Assembly (NCBI RefSeq): GCF_000814905.1
Contig: NZ_JXAG01000019.1
Location: 1 to 62,322 of the forward strand
Origin: Enterobacter sp. Bisph1
GTDB lineage: Bacteria > Pseudomonadota > Gammaproteobacteria > Enterobacterales > Enterobacteriaceae
Direction of reading: 5' to 3'
DNA length: 62,322 nucleotides
The position numbers were made by a program, and so were the translations under genes. The notes below the pieces were generated by a model. That model saw only the letters and a program-made list of their open reading frames with translations, was not told the DNA's origin and did no database searches. How positions within the stretch are numbered: the stretch's first letter is position 1; each line of letters opens with the position of its first letter. Shown here one piece after another: positions 28,985 to 38,753 of this stretch.

Positions 28985-30660
28985 TGGCGCTTCAGGGGTT
29001 TCTTCTGCTTGCCAGCTTTCTGTTGGTACTGTTTATTCTTGCGCGTCCGCTGGGTTCGCTGCTGGCGAAAATGATTGCCGGTCAGCCCTTCCCCGCCGTA
29101 CACGGCGTGGAAAACCTGCTCTGGCGCGGGCTGAGCATTAATACCCGCGAAATGCACTGGCGGCACTATTTGCTGGCTATTCTGTGGCTGAATATTTTTG
29201 GTCTTCTGCTGCTATTCGCGATCCTGATGCTGCAAGGCATTCTGCCCCTCAATCCACAAAACCTGCCGGGGCTTTCCTGGCATCTGGCACTCAATACCGC
29301 CGTCAGTTTTGTTTCTAACACCAACTGGCAATCCTATGCCGGGGAAACCACCCTCAGCTATTTCAGCCAGATGATTGGGCTGACGGTGCAAAACTTTTTA
29401 TCCGCCGCCACCGGGATTGCCGTGGTCTTTGCGCTGATCCGCGCCTTCTCGCGCCGCAGCATGGAAACCCTCGGTAACGCCTGGGTCGATATTACGCGCA
29501 TTACCTTGTGGATTTTGTTGCCCATCGCTCTGCTGATTGCGCTGTTTTTCATTCAGCAAGGCGTGCTGCAAAACGTCTCAGCCTACCAGCCTTATACCTC
29601 GCTGGAAGGCGTACAGCATCTGATGCCAATGGGACCGGTCGCCTCGCAAGAAGCGATCAAAATGTTGGGGACTAACGGCGGTGGCTTCTTTAATGCCAAC
29701 TCGTCGCATCCGTTCGAGAACCCGACGGCCCTCACCAACTTTGTGCAGATGGTCGCCATCTTTCTGATCCCGGCGGCGCTCTGTTTCGCTTTTGGTGACG
29801 TAGTCGGCGATCGCCGTCAGGGGCACATGCTGCTGTGGACCATGTCCATCATCTTTGTGGTGTGTGTCGGGATAGTGATGTGGGCCGAGTGGCAAGGTAA
29901 TCCGCATTTCCTGCAATTCGGTGCCAATAGCGCCAGCAATATGGAAGGGAAAGAGAGCCGTTTTGGCATTCTCGCCAGTAGCCTTTATGCCGTTGTGACT
30001 ACCGCGGCCTCCTGCGGGGCTGTCAATGCCATGCATGACTCCTTTACCGCCCTTGGCGGGATGATCCCGATGTGGCTGATGCAGATTGGCGAAGTGGTGT
30101 TCGGTGGCGTGGGCTCAGGGCTGTACGGCATGCTGCTGTTTGTCCTGCTGGCGGTGTTTATCGCCGGGCTGATGATAGGTCGTACACCGGAATTCCTCGG
30201 CAAGAAAATCGACGTGCGTGAAATGAAAATGACCGCACTGGCGATCCTGGTTACCCCGGCGCTGGTACTGATCGGTACCGCGCTGGCAATGATGACCGAC
30301 GCCGGGCGCAGCGGCATGCTCAACCCTGGCATTCACGGCTTTAGTGAAGTGCTGTACGCCGTTTCCTCCGCCGCCAACAACAACGGTAGCGCCTTTGCGG
30401 GCTTAAGCGCTAATACCCCGTTCTGGAACTGCCTGCTGGCGTTCTGCATGTTCTTTGGCCGCTTTGGCGTAATTGTGCCGGTAATGGCGATTGCCGGTTC
30501 GCTGGTGACGAAGAAAATCCAACCCGGCAGCTCCGGCACGCTCCCCACTCACGGCGCGCTATTTATCGGCCTGCTGATTGGCACCGTGCTGCTGGTAGGA
30601 GCTTTAACCTTTATTCCTGCCCTGGCCCTCGGCCCGGTGGCGGAATACCTGCAATTTTAA
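28984..30660 (+). CDS. kdpA: KdpA, K+-translocating subunit
   Basis: 558 residues from the ATG at 28984, overlapping the kdpF stop. It is a member of the superfamily of K+ transporters, with about ten transmembrane segments and four selectivity-filter loops. These show [41 protein letters not shown] and NNNGSAFAG. It binds and conducts K+ in the KdpFABC pump. Confidence 0.98.
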   Translation: MALQGFLLLASFLLVLFILARPLGSLLAKMIAGQPFPAVHGVENLLWRGLSINTREMHWRHYLLAILWLNIFGLLLLFAILMLQGILPLNPQNLPGLSWHLALNTAVSFVSNTNWQSYAGETTLSYFSQMIGLTVQNFLSAATGIAVVFALIRAFSRRSMETLGNAWVDITRITLWILLPIALLIALFFIQQGVLQNVSAYQPYTSLEGVQHLMPMGPVASQEAIKMLGTNGGGFFNANSSHPFENPTALTNFVQMVAIFLIPAALCFAFGDVVGDRRQGHMLLWTMSIIFVVCVGIVMWAEWQGNPHFLQFGANSASNMEGKESRFGILASSLYAVVTTAASCGAVNAMHDSFTALGGMIPMWLMQIGEVVFGGVGSGLYGMLLFVLLAVFIAGLMIGRTPEFLGKKIDVREMKMTALAILVTPALVLIGTALAMMTDAGRSGMLNPGIHGFSEVLYAVSSAANNNGSAFAGLSANTPFWNCLLAFCMFFGRFGVIVPVMAIAGSLVTKKIQPGSSGTLPTHGALFIGLLIGTVLLVGALTFIPALALGPVAEYLQF

Positions 30661-30680
30661 GAGTGGCGGAGACGCGTGAT

Positions 30681-32729
30681 ATGAGTCGTAAACAACAGGC
30701 GCTTTTCGAACCGAATCTTGTTCGCCAGGCGCTGATAGATTCCGTGACCAAGTTAAGCCCGCACGTACAGTGGCGTAACCCGGTGATGTTTATTGTCTGG
30801 ATGGGCAGCGTATTAACCACCCTGCTAACACTGTTGATGGCCACGGGCCATCTCGACGGTAGCGCGTGGTTCACCGGCGCGATTAGTGGCTGGTTATGGG
30901 TGACGGTTTTGTTCGCCAACTTCGCCGAAGCGCTGGCGGAGGGACGCAGTAAAGCACAGGCCAACAGCCTGAAAGGGGTGAAAAAAACCGCCTTCGCCCG
31001 CAAATTGCGCGCACCGCAGCACGATGCGCAAATTGACCATATTCCGGCGGCGGATCTGCGTAAAGGCGATGTGGTGCTGGTGGAAGCAGGCGACATTATT
31101 CCCTGCGATGGCGAGGTGATCGAAGGCGGTGCCTCAGTGGATGAGAGCGCGATTACCGGCGAATCAGCACCGGTTATCCGCGAGTCCGGCGGCGATTTTG
31201 CCTCGGTGACCGGCGGTACGCGTATTCTTTCCGACTGGTTGGTTATCCAGTGCAGCGTTAACCCAGGCGAAACCTTCCTCGACCGGATGATCGCCATGGT
31301 AGAAGGCGCGCAGCGGCGCAAAACCCCCAATGAAATCGCGCTGACCATTTTGCTGGTGGCGCTGACCATCGTGTTCTTGCTGGCAACGGCAACTTTATGG
31401 CCTTTCTCCGTTTACGGCGGCACGCCGGTAAGCGTTACCGTGCTGGTGGCGCTGCTGGTTTGTTTGATTCCAACCACCATCGGCGGGCTGTTATCGGCCA
31501 TTGGCGTGGCGGGGATGAGCCGCATGTTGGGTGCCAACGTCATTGCCACCAGCGGGCGCGCGGTGGAAGCGGCGGGCGATGTCGACGTTTTGTTGCTGGA
31601 TAAAACCGGTACCATCACCCTCGGTAACCGTCAGGCTTCCCATTTTCTCCCGGCCGAGGGGGTGGATGAAAAAACCCTCGCCGATGCCGCGCAACTCTCC
31701 TCTCTGGCGGATGAAACGCCGGAAGGCCGCAGCATTGTGATCCTCGCCAAGCAGCGCTTTAACCTGCGCGAACGGGATATGCAGAGCCTGCAAGCGACAT
31801 TTGTCCCCTTCACCGCGCAAACGCGCATGAGCGGGATTAACGTGCAGGATCGCATGATCCGCAAAGGCTCGGTGGATGCTATTCGCCGCCATATTGAAGC
31901 CAACGGCGGCCACTTCCCGGCGGATGTCGACGCGCTGGTCGAGCGCGTGGCGCGCCAGGGGGCAACGCCGCTGGTGGTGGCTGAAGGGGCAAAAGTGCTG
32001 GGTGTGATTTCGCTGAAAGATATCGTCAAAGGCGGTATTAAAGAGCGCTTCGCTCAGCTGCGCAAAATGGGTATCAAAACGGTGATGATCACCGGTGATA
32101 ACCGTCTTACTGCCGCGGCGATTGCCGCCGAAGCGGGCGTCGATGATTTCCTTGCCGAAGCGACGCCGGAAGCCAAGCTGGCGCTGATTCGCCAGTATCA
32201 GGCGGAAGGTCGGCTGGTGGCGATGACCGGGGATGGCACTAACGATGCCCCGGCGCTGGCGCAGGCGGATGTTGCGGTAGCGATGAACTCCGGTACGCAA
32301 GCAGCGAAAGAAGCGGGCAATATGGTGGATCTCGATTCCAACCCCACCAAGCTAATTGAAGTAGTGCATATCGGAAAACAGATGTTGATGACGCGCGGCT
32401 CGCTGACCACCTTCAGTATCGCTAACGATGTGGCGAAGTACTTCGCCATTATCCCGGCGGCGTTTGCAGCAACCTATCCGCAGCTGAATATGTTGAACGT
32501 GATGCACCTGCACTCCCCGGCCTCGGCGATTTTGAGCGCGGTTATTTTTAACGCGCTGGTGATTGTGTTTCTTATCCCGCTGGCGTTGAAAGGAGTGAGT
32601 TATAAACCCCTGACCGCCTCCGCCATGCTGAAGCGCAACCTGCTTATCTACGGGCTGGGCGGTTTGATTGTGCCGTTTATCGGTATCAAGGCGATTGACC
32701 TTATTCTCACGCTGTTCGCACTGGTATAA
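30681..32729 (+). CDS. kdpB: KdpB, P-type ATPase subunit of Kdp
   Basis: 682 residues from the ATG at 30681 (a start six codons upstream is less likely by homology). The phosphorylated Asp307 is in [12 protein letters not shown]. It also has [10 protein letters not shown] in the actuator domain, [11 protein letters not shown]-like [13 protein letters not shown] in the nucleotide domain, and [18 protein letters not shown] in the P domain. It hydrolyses ATP to drive K+ uptake through KdpA. Confidence 0.98.
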   Translation: MSRKQQALFEPNLVRQALIDSVTKLSPHVQWRNPVMFIVWMGSVLTTLLTLLMATGHLDGSAWFTGAISGWLWVTVLFANFAEALAEGRSKAQANSLKGVKKTAFARKLRAPQHDAQIDHIPAADLRKGDVVLVEAGDIIPCDGEVIEGGASVDESAITGESAPVIRESGGDFASVTGGTRILSDWLVIQCSVNPGETFLDRMIAMVEGAQRRKTPNEIALTILLVALTIVFLLATATLWPFSVYGGTPVSVTVLVALLVCLIPTTIGGLLSAIGVAGMSRMLGANVIATSGRAVEAAGDVDVLLLDKTGTITLGNRQASHFLPAEGVDEKTLADAAQLSSLADETPEGRSIVILAKQRFNLRERDMQSLQATFVPFTAQTRMSGINVQDRMIRKGSVDAIRRHIEANGGHFPADVDALVERVARQGATPLVVAEGAKVLGVISLKDIVKGGIKERFAQLRKMGIKTVMITGDNRLTAAAIAAEAGVDDFLAEATPEAKLALIRQYQAEGRLVAMTGDGTNDAPALAQADVAVAMNSGTQAAKEAGNMVDLDSNPTKLIEVVHIGKQMLMTRGSLTTFSIANDVAKYFAIIPAAFAATYPQLNMLNVMHLHSPASAILSAVIFNALVIVFLIPLALKGVSYKPLTASAMLKRNLLIYGLGGLIVPFIGIKAIDLILTLFALV

Positions 32730-32741
32730 AGGAAGATAAAA

Positions 32742-33317
32742 ATGGCTTTAATACGCCCGACATTTCTGCTGTTGATCCTGTTGACGCTGGTCACCGGCGG
32801 GCTCTATCCGCTGCTGACCACCGCGTTGGGACAGTGGTGGTTTCACGACCAGGCCAACGGCTCACTGATCCGTGAAGGCGACAACGTGCGCGGTTCACGC
32901 CTGCTGGGCCAGCAATTTACCCAGCCGGGATATTTTCATTCGCGCCCTTCCGCCACGGCAGACGCACCGTATAATCCTATGGCTTCCGGCGGCAGCAACC
33001 TCGCGGCTAGCAATCCGGAACTGGATAAAGAGGTTGCACAGCGCGTTGCCGATCTGCGGGCCAGTAACCCGCTAGCGAATGCCCATATTCCGGTGGAGCT
33101 GATTACCGCATCGGCGAGTGGTCTTGACGGACAGCTCACCCCGGCGGCGGCCGCGTGGCAAATTCCGCGTATCGCGCAGGCGCGTAACCTGCCGGTGCGC
33201 GTGGTGGCAAAACTGGTGGCGGAAAATACCGCAACACCGCTGGTGAATTTTATCGGCCAGCCGGTCGTGAACGTTGTCGAACTTAATCTGGCGCTGGATG
33301 CGCTCAAGGATCAATAA
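32742..33317 (+). CDS. kdpC: KdpC, Kdp ATPase assembly and catalytic chaperone subunit
   Basis: 191 residues. One N-terminal transmembrane helix (about 8-30) is followed by a periplasmic domain with [22 protein letters not shown] and [25 protein letters not shown]. It is thought to raise ATP affinity of KdpB and to steady the complex. An AGGAAG box lies before the ATG. kdpD follows after 3 bases. Confidence 0.97.
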   Translation: MALIRPTFLLLILLTLVTGGLYPLLTTALGQWWFHDQANGSLIREGDNVRGSRLLGQQFTQPGYFHSRPSATADAPYNPMASGGSNLAASNPELDKEVAQRVADLRASNPLANAHIPVELITASASGLDGQLTPAAAAWQIPRIAQARNLPVRVVAKLVAENTATPLVNFIGQPVVNVVELNLALDALKDQ

Positions 33318-33320
33318 AGC

Positions 33321-36008
33321 ATGACTGACGAGCCTTTGCGCCCCAATCCCGACCGCCTGCTGGAACATGCCGCCACGGCGCACCGGGGCAAGCTGAAAGT
33401 CTTTTTTGGCGCTTGCGCCGGGGTGGGTAAAACCTTTGCCATGCTGCAGGAAGCACAGCGGCTACGGGCGCAAGGGCTCGATATTCTGATTGGCGTGGTG
33501 GAGACTCACGGACGAAAAGAGACCGCTGCGCTGCTGGAAGGGCTGGCGACGCAGCCCGCCCGCCGCATTCACCATCGCGGCCGCTTAATTCAGGAGTTCG
33601 ATCTCGACGCCGCCCTTGCGCGGCGTCCGGCGTTAATTTTGATGGACGAACTGGCACACAGTAACGCGCCCGGTTCGCGCCACCCAAAACGCTGGCAGGA
33701 TGTTGAAGAGCTGCTGGAAGCGGGAATCGACGTGTTTACCACCGTCAACGTTCAGCACCTTGAAAGCCTCAATGATGTGGTCAGCGGTGTGACCGGCATC
33801 CAGGTGCGTGAAACGGTGCCGGATCCCTTTTTCGACAGCGCCGATGAAGTGGTGCTGGTGGACTTACCGCCGGACGATCTGCGCCAGCGCCTGCACGAAG
33901 GCAAAGTCTATATCGGCGGTCAGGCGGAACGCGCCATCGAACACTTCTTTCGTAAAGGCAACCTTATCGCCCTGCGTGAACTGGCGCTGCGGCGCACCGC
34001 CGATCGCGTGGATGACCAGATGCGTGCCTGGCGCGATCGCGCCGGCGAAGAGAAAGTCTGGCATACGCGCGATGGGATTTTGCTCTGCGTTGGACACGGC
34101 GCAGGTAATGAGAAACTGATTCGTACCGCCGCAAGGCTGGCGGCAAAGCTGGGCAGCGTCTGGCATGCGGTGTATGTCGAAACCCCGACGCTGCATAAAT
34201 TACCCGAGCCGCAGCGGCGGGCGATTTTAAGCACGCTGCGGCTGGCGCAGGAGCTGGGAGCGGAAACCGCAACCCTTTCCGATCCCGCTGAAGATCGCGC
34301 TATTTTGCGCTATGCGCGCGAACATAACCTCGGCAAGATCCTGATAGGCAGGCGCAATAAACGCCAGTGGTGGAGCCGGGAATCTTTCGCCGATAAGCTG
34401 GCCCGTCGCGCGCCGGATCTCGATCTGGTGATTATCGCCCTTGAGGATGCCCCCGCAGCACTGCCCGCCCGCGCTGGCGATACGCGCCCGTTAATGGAGC
34501 GCTGGCGCGTGCAATTAAAAGGCTGTGCCGTCGCCCTTGCGCTGTGCGCCGCCATTACGTTAATCGCCATGCAGTGGCTGACGGCCTTTGATGCCGCCAA
34601 CCTGGTGATGATCTACCTGCTTGGCGTGGTGCTGGTAGCGCTGTTTTTTGGTCGCTGGCCTTCCGCTTTCGCCACGGTGATTAACGTTGTCAGCTTCGAT
34701 CTCTTTTTTATCGCCCCGCGCGGCACGCTGGCGGTTTCCGATGTGCAATATCTTCTCACCTTCGGCGTGATGCTGACGGTCGGCTTGCTGATTGGTAACC
34801 TGACGGCGGGCGTACGTTATCAGGCGCGCGTGGCCCGCTACCGGGAACAGCGCACCCGCCATCTGTATGAAATGTCAAAAGCGCTGGCGGTGGGACGCAA
34901 CAACCAGGATATCGCCGCCACCAGTGAAACCTTTATTCACTCCACCTTTAACGCACGCAGCAAACTGCTGCTGCCGGACAGCCACGGCCAGCTGGTGGCG
35001 CTGACCCAGACGCAGGGCATGACGCCATGGGATGACGCGATTGCGCGCTGGAGTTTTGATAAGGGCCAGCCTGCGGGCGCAGGTACGGATACCCTTCCCG
35101 GTGTGCCCTACCAAATTTTGCCACTACAGAGCGATCAAAAAACCCACGGGTTATTGATTGTCGAACCGGCGAATTTACGCCAGCTGATGATCCCGGAACA
35201 GCAGCGCCTGCTGGAAACCTTTACCCTGCTGGTCGCCAGCGCGCTGGAGCGCCAGGCGTTAGCCACCAGCGAGGAGCAGGCACGGCTCGCCAGCGAGCGC
35301 GAGAGCATTCGCAACTCGTTGCTGGCGGCGCTCTCTCACGACCTGCGCACGCCGCTGACCGTGCTGTTTGGTCAGGCGGAAATCCTCACCCTGGATCTGG
35401 CGAGCGAGGGATCAAAGCACGCGCCGCAGGCAAATGAAATCCGCCAGCATGTGCTTAATACCACGCGGCTGGTGAACAATTTACTCGATATGGCGCGTAT
35501 TCAGTCCGGCGGCTTTAATTTGAAAAAAGAGTGGCTGACGCTGGAAGAGGTGATTGGCAGCGCCCTGCGAACTTTGGAGCCGGGGCTTGGCGGCCAGCAT
35601 ATTACGCTGTCCCTGCCCGACCCGCTGATGTTAGTGCATGTTGACGGTCCGTTATTTGAGCGGGTGCTAATTAATCTGCTGGAAAATGCGGTGAAATACG
35701 CAGGGCATAACGCTGAAATTGGCATTACCGCCCACAGTACACCGGCGTTACTGACGCTGGATGTCTGGGATAACGGACGGGGGATCCCGGAAGGCCAGGA
35801 GGCGGCGATATTTGATAAGTTTGCCCGCGGCACCAAAGAGTCGGCCATTCCCGGCGTTGGGCTGGGTCTGGCGATTTGCCAGGCGATCGTTGAGGTACAC
35901 GGCGGCACCATCGCGGCGCGTAACCGTCCGCAGGGCGGCGCGCTATTTTGTGTTACACTTCCACGAGAAACGCCGCCGCAACTTGATGAATTACCTGAGG
36001 ATCTGTGA
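33321..36008 (+). CDS. kdpD: KdpD, K+/turgor sensor histidine kinase
   Basis: 895 residues. The N-terminal KdpD domain has a Walker A motif GACAGVGKT at 30-38. A universal-stress-like domain, four transmembrane helices around 400-500, and a GAF-like region follow. The kinase core has the phospho-acceptor His673 in LSHDLRTPLT and ATPase boxes NLLENAVKYA and DNGRGIPEG. It phosphorylates KdpE at low K+. Its TGA overlaps the GTG of kdpE. Confidence 0.98.
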   Translation: MTDEPLRPNPDRLLEHAATAHRGKLKVFFGACAGVGKTFAMLQEAQRLRAQGLDILIGVVETHGRKETAALLEGLATQPARRIHHRGRLIQEFDLDAALARRPALILMDELAHSNAPGSRHPKRWQDVEELLEAGIDVFTTVNVQHLESLNDVVSGVTGIQVRETVPDPFFDSADEVVLVDLPPDDLRQRLHEGKVYIGGQAERAIEHFFRKGNLIALRELALRRTADRVDDQMRAWRDRAGEEKVWHTRDGILLCVGHGAGNEKLIRTAARLAAKLGSVWHAVYVETPTLHKLPEPQRRAILSTLRLAQELGAETATLSDPAEDRAILRYAREHNLGKILIGRRNKRQWWSRESFADKLARRAPDLDLVIIALEDAPAALPARAGDTRPLMERWRVQLKGCAVALALCAAITLIAMQWLTAFDAANLVMIYLLGVVLVALFFGRWPSAFATVINVVSFDLFFIAPRGTLAVSDVQYLLTFGVMLTVGLLIGNLTAGVRYQARVARYREQRTRHLYEMSKALAVGRNNQDIAATSETFIHSTFNARSKLLLPDSHGQLVALTQTQGMTPWDDAIARWSFDKGQPAGAGTDTLPGVPYQILPLQSDQKTHGLLIVEPANLRQLMIPEQQRLLETFTLLVASALERQALATSEEQARLASERESIRNSLLAALSHDLRTPLTVLFGQAEILTLDLASEGSKHAPQANEIRQHVLNTTRLVNNLLDMARIQSGGFNLKKEWLTLEEVIGSALRTLEPGLGGQHITLSLPDPLMLVHVDGPLFERVLINLLENAVKYAGHNAEIGITAHSTPALLTLDVWDNGRGIPEGQEAAIFDKFARGTKESAIPGVGLGLAICQAIVEVHGGTIAARNRPQGGALFCVTLPRETPPQLDELPEDL

Positions 36009-36682
36009 TCAACGTTCTGATTGTCGAAGATGAGCAAGCTATCCGCCGTTTTCTGCGCACCGCGCTGGAAGCCGAAGGGCTGCGCGTCCATGAAGCGGAG
36101 ACGTTACAGCGCGGTTTAATTGAAGCCGCGACGCGTAAACCGGACCTGGTGATCCTCGATCTCGGGCTGCCGGACGGCGACGGCCTCGATTTTATCCGTG
36201 ATCTGCGCCAGTGGAGTCAGATGCCGGTAATTGTGCTGTCGGCGCGCGTTGAAGAACACGACAAAATCGCCGCGCTGGATGCGGGGGCCGATGATTATCT
36301 CAGCAAGCCTTTTGGCGTTGGCGAACTGCAGGCGCGTTTGCGCGTCGCGCTGCGCCGCCATGCCGCAACCTCCCCCGGTGAGCCGGTGGTGACCTTTTCC
36401 GATATCCGCGTTGACCTTGCCAACCGCCGTATTCAGCGCGGCGAGGAAGAGATTCATCTGACGCCGATTGAGTTTCGCCTGCTGGCAGTGCTGCTCAATA
36501 ACCACGGTAAGGTCCTGACGCAACGCCAGCTGCTGAGCCAGGTATGGGGCCCGAACGCCGTGGAGCACAGCCACTATCTGCGTATTTATATGGGTCATTT
36601 GCGGCAGAAGCTGGAAGTGGATCCGGCGCGTCCTCGCCATTTGCTTACGGAAACGGGGATTGGCTACCGGTTTATGCTCTAG
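36005..36682 (+). CDS. kdpE: KdpE, response regulator of the kdp operon
   Basis: 225 residues from a GTG start overlapping the end of kdpD by 4 bases. The receiver domain carries the phospho-Asp52 in VILDLGLPDGDG and Lys in YLSKPFG. The OmpR/PhoB winged helix (about 125-225) has LTPIEFRLLAVL and HSHYLRIYMGHLRQKLE. It activates kdpFABC at the T-rich site near 28791. speF-potE, which follow in E. coli, are absent. Confidence 0.98.
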   Translation: MINVLIVEDEQAIRRFLRTALEAEGLRVHEAETLQRGLIEAATRKPDLVILDLGLPDGDGLDFIRDLRQWSQMPVIVLSARVEEHDKIAALDAGADDYLSKPFGVGELQARLRVALRRHAATSPGEPVVTFSDIRVDLANRRIQRGEEEIHLTPIEFRLLAVLLNNHGKVLTQRQLLSQVWGPNAVEHSHYLRIYMGHLRQKLEVDPARPRHLLTETGIGYRFML

Positions 36683-36751
36683 GGGTGTAAACAAAGTGCA
36701 CTGCGGATCGCGCGGGGATAAAAATACTGGCAGTAAAGAAATATCCTCCTA

Positions 36752-37200
36752 CATAGCCGGAGGTTTTTCATATGCGCCTGTAAGGCTCTGTTACCAGCCA
36801 CGCCCTGCCAGGCGCATAGCAATCTGACATTTGCATTTCTGGATTACTTGCCGCCCGTAAAAGGGCTTCCCGGATACGGGATGGATAACTGCTCACCGAG
36901 TTTATCCTGTTCAAGCTGGTACTTTATGTAGTCCTGCATCCTGGCCGTGTTCTTTCCCACCGTATCCACATAGTAACCACCGCACCAGAACTCCCTGTTT
37001 CTGTATTTGAATTTCAGATCGCCAAACTGCTCATACAGCATCAGGCTACTTTTACCTTTCAGATATCCCAACTCATTTTCGGCGGTATTTCGACAAGCAT
37101 ATGGATACGATCCGGACAGCGTTCCGCTTCAAAGCAAAAGGGGTTTAAAAAACCGGCCTGAAGCTGAAAGCTTCACGGAATCCCCAGCCTGGCTGGGGGG
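36752..37200 (-). mobile_element. internally deleted IS200-like element
   Basis: The right part holds the 3' half of an IS200 transposase frame followed by the typical tail after its stop codon (bases 36752-36843, with GCCGGAGG near the end). The left part carries the subterminal hairpin CCCCAGCC-TGGCTGGGG (37182-37198). The first part of tnpA is missing between the two. The outer limits are approximate. It sits between kdpE and the orphan toxin pair. Confidence 0.65.
36844..37110 (-). pseudogene. tnpA: IS200 transposase (tnpA) remnant
   Basis: The main frame (36844-37071) gives GYLKGKSSLMLYEQFGDLKF through SIPYPGSPFTGGK, the C-terminal 75 residues of IS200 TnpA. Just upstream, in another frame, stand the residues CPDRIHMLVEIPPKMS. 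A small deletion after PPKMS shifts the frame. The catalytic HUH part is partly present (RIHML), but the N-terminal third is gone. The element cannot make an active transposase. Confidence 0.8.
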
Positions 37201-37209
37201 CCTATAGAC

Positions 37210-37240
37210 AAAAAGACCGGCATTCTGAGTGCCGGTCTTA
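37210..37240 (-). terminator. terminator of the toxin-immunity pair
   Basis: On the minus strand AGACCGGCACT-CAGA-ATGCCGGTCT is followed by TTTTTGTC, a strong rho-independent terminator 17 bases after the immunity gene stop. It shows that the two-gene unit is a self-contained operon. Confidence 0.88.
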
Positions 37241-37256
37241 TGGCTTCATCCAGGCA

Positions 37257-37685
37257 TCAATTTTGCCATGAAATGATGTCGTCCAGACCAGAGAGCAGCT
37301 CGGGAAAGTAACTTTCATCAATATCGAAGGAATCATCAAGGGTAATACTGTCAGCATGGTTTTCAGGCTTAAGTACCAGACTAACACCAACAGCCCCGGC
37401 AAAATGTGCCTGATGAAACTTAAGCACAACCTGCTCGAATGCCGAGGTTAAATTAATATCCTTCATTTTCGCCCCTGTCTTTAAGGCCTGATGGAAACCA
37501 TATGTATCATTCCTGAACTGCTCCAACTGACCAACAAAAAACTCTGCAGCAAACTCTGTTTTTAAGGCAGGGATTGAGAATTCAACCCAAACCATAATAC
37601 GGCTATAGGCAGGTTCCTCGGGCTCAGTCAGCCTTTCATAAGGCGTTAATTTAAGGTGTCTGTCACCGCTTGTGATATCTATCAT
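37257..37685 (-). CDS. putative immunity protein (WapI-like) of orphan toxin pair
   Basis: 142 residues, acidic, no signal peptide or membrane segment. It starts MIDITSGDRHLKLTPYERL, and its middle reads MVWVEFSIPALKTEFAAEFF and then QLEQFRNDTYGFHQAL. This beta-rich layout with a short helix recalls the WapI-family immunity proteins that accompany Rhs/WapA/CdiA toxin domains. I know that resemblance from memory only. It begins 9 bases after the toxin-like gene ends, the usual toxin-then-immunity order, and it is followed by its own terminator. Base composition is more A+T-rich than the flanking housekeeping genes. Confidence 0.55.
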   Translation of the reverse strand: MIDITSGDRHLKLTPYERLTEPEEPAYSRIMVWVEFSIPALKTEFAAEFFVGQLEQFRNDTYGFHQALKTGAKMKDINLTSAFEQVVLKFHQAHFAGAVGVSLVLKPENHADSITLDDSFDIDESYFPELLSGLDDIISWQN

Positions 37686-37694
37686 GATCCCCCC

Positions 37695-38375
37695 TTACGG
37701 CATGTACTGAAAATGCATGATAGTCCAGTCAACTTCCCTGACCAAAACCTCAAGACGGTAAGACTTATAAATATAAGTGCCTTTATTTTGCCTGTCTTCC
37801 ACAAGCTTATACATACGAGCCTCGTAACGGAAAAGCCCTGGCTTTTTGAGAGGGTCCGGCGTTCTTATGCCATAACGAATGGCCTTTTCCTGAATCTGTA
37901 AAGGTACATAACGACCTGGGGTCAGCATGTGTTTCGCCGATGACTCACTCATCCTGAGCGCACGAGCTGATAAGCCCATTTTAAGACGGCCACGCAAGAG
38001 ACTGATGGTAGCCTCACTGAGGCTCACAGTTACGGTGACTTTGACACTACTCTCCAGTAACGCCTTACCTGCCCGAAAAAGACGAAATGCACCAAAGGCA
38101 ATTAAAGCGAGGTCTGTTGGGTCAATCAGGGGGACTTCTAATGGCGCTTCTTCCAGCCTTACAAACATGCCGTCGGCATCATATATCTGCCATAAACCGG
38201 GGGACTGAGCGACGGAATAACCAATACACATCCCGCTTTCGTCATCAACGATAGGTTTTGAGTTCAGTGGAGGATTGCGGGGGCGAAATTCGAAATATTC
38301 ACCGGCTGGCAATGTAGACTGGAAGATGTAGAAACGTCCTGGCTCGTCTGTAATTAATCCAACCTTCATTGTCAT
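37695..38375 (-). CDS. orphan polymorphic-toxin-like protein
   Basis: 226 residues from the ATG at 38375, which has AGGGA 4 bases upstream. The frame extends to 38408 but without a ribosome site. An N-terminal part (1-90) contains GMCIGYSVAQSPGLWQIYDA. A hydrophobic stretch (about 83-110, LIDPTDLALIAFGAFRLF) resembles the pre-toxin segment of Rhs/CdiA proteins. The C-terminal domain (about 135-226) has KHMLTPGRYVPLQIQEKAIRYG, PDP and a final strand pair ending IMHFQYMP, a pattern I associate with contact-dependent toxin tips. It has no delivery domain. The nuclease role is inference. Confidence 0.5.
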   Translation of the reverse strand: MTMKVGLITDEPGRFYIFQSTLPAGEYFEFRPRNPPLNSKPIVDDESGMCIGYSVAQSPGLWQIYDADGMFVRLEEAPLEVPLIDPTDLALIAFGAFRLFRAGKALLESSVKVTVTVSLSEATISLLRGRLKMGLSARALRMSESSAKHMLTPGRYVPLQIQEKAIRYGIRTPDPLKKPGLFRYEARMYKLVEDRQNKGTYIYKSYRLEVLVREVDWTIMHFQYMP

Positions 38376-38753
38376 GATTTCCCTATGGGCTAACCTTTGG
38401 GTCATCATAAAGGACGTTTTTACTTCAATCTACTTTTCCTGACTCTGATTTTATCGACTTAGAAGCTAACGCCTCGCCGGGCTCGTTGTTTTACATCACC
38501 GACACTGAAAGCGAGTTTAAGCACTGGCGGCGTTTGCTATCGTCGACGTGGCGGCGGAATTATCGAACCTCTCACCGGGGTGAACATCTCAATTTTCGTA
38601 TCGCTGATATCGCAATATTTGCGGTGATTTTCTCTTCCGATAATTAGCCGTGTGAATTAAATAATCTTTCATAAAGCCCATTACTGAAGTCTTGTCTGGC
38701 GCGGCTTTCCAGTTACGCCAGACATTAAAAAGGCTCCCGCAGGAGCCTTATCT
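38376..38753. other. intergenic region with an eroded reading frame
   Basis: 378 bases between the toxin gene and pgm. On the plus strand an open stretch (about 38423-38646) reads through TESEFKHWRRLLSSTW and LNFRIADIAIFAVIFSSDN to a stop, but it lacks a start codon or ribosome site, so it looks like the 3' end of a lost gene. The toxin promoter must also lie near 38390-38450. The pgm terminator is at the right edge. Confidence 0.4.
38726..38750 (-). terminator. pgm terminator
   Basis: On the minus strand AAGGCTCC-TGCG-GGAGCCTTTTTAATG gives an 8-bp stem with a T-run just after the pgm stop codon. Confidence 0.9.
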
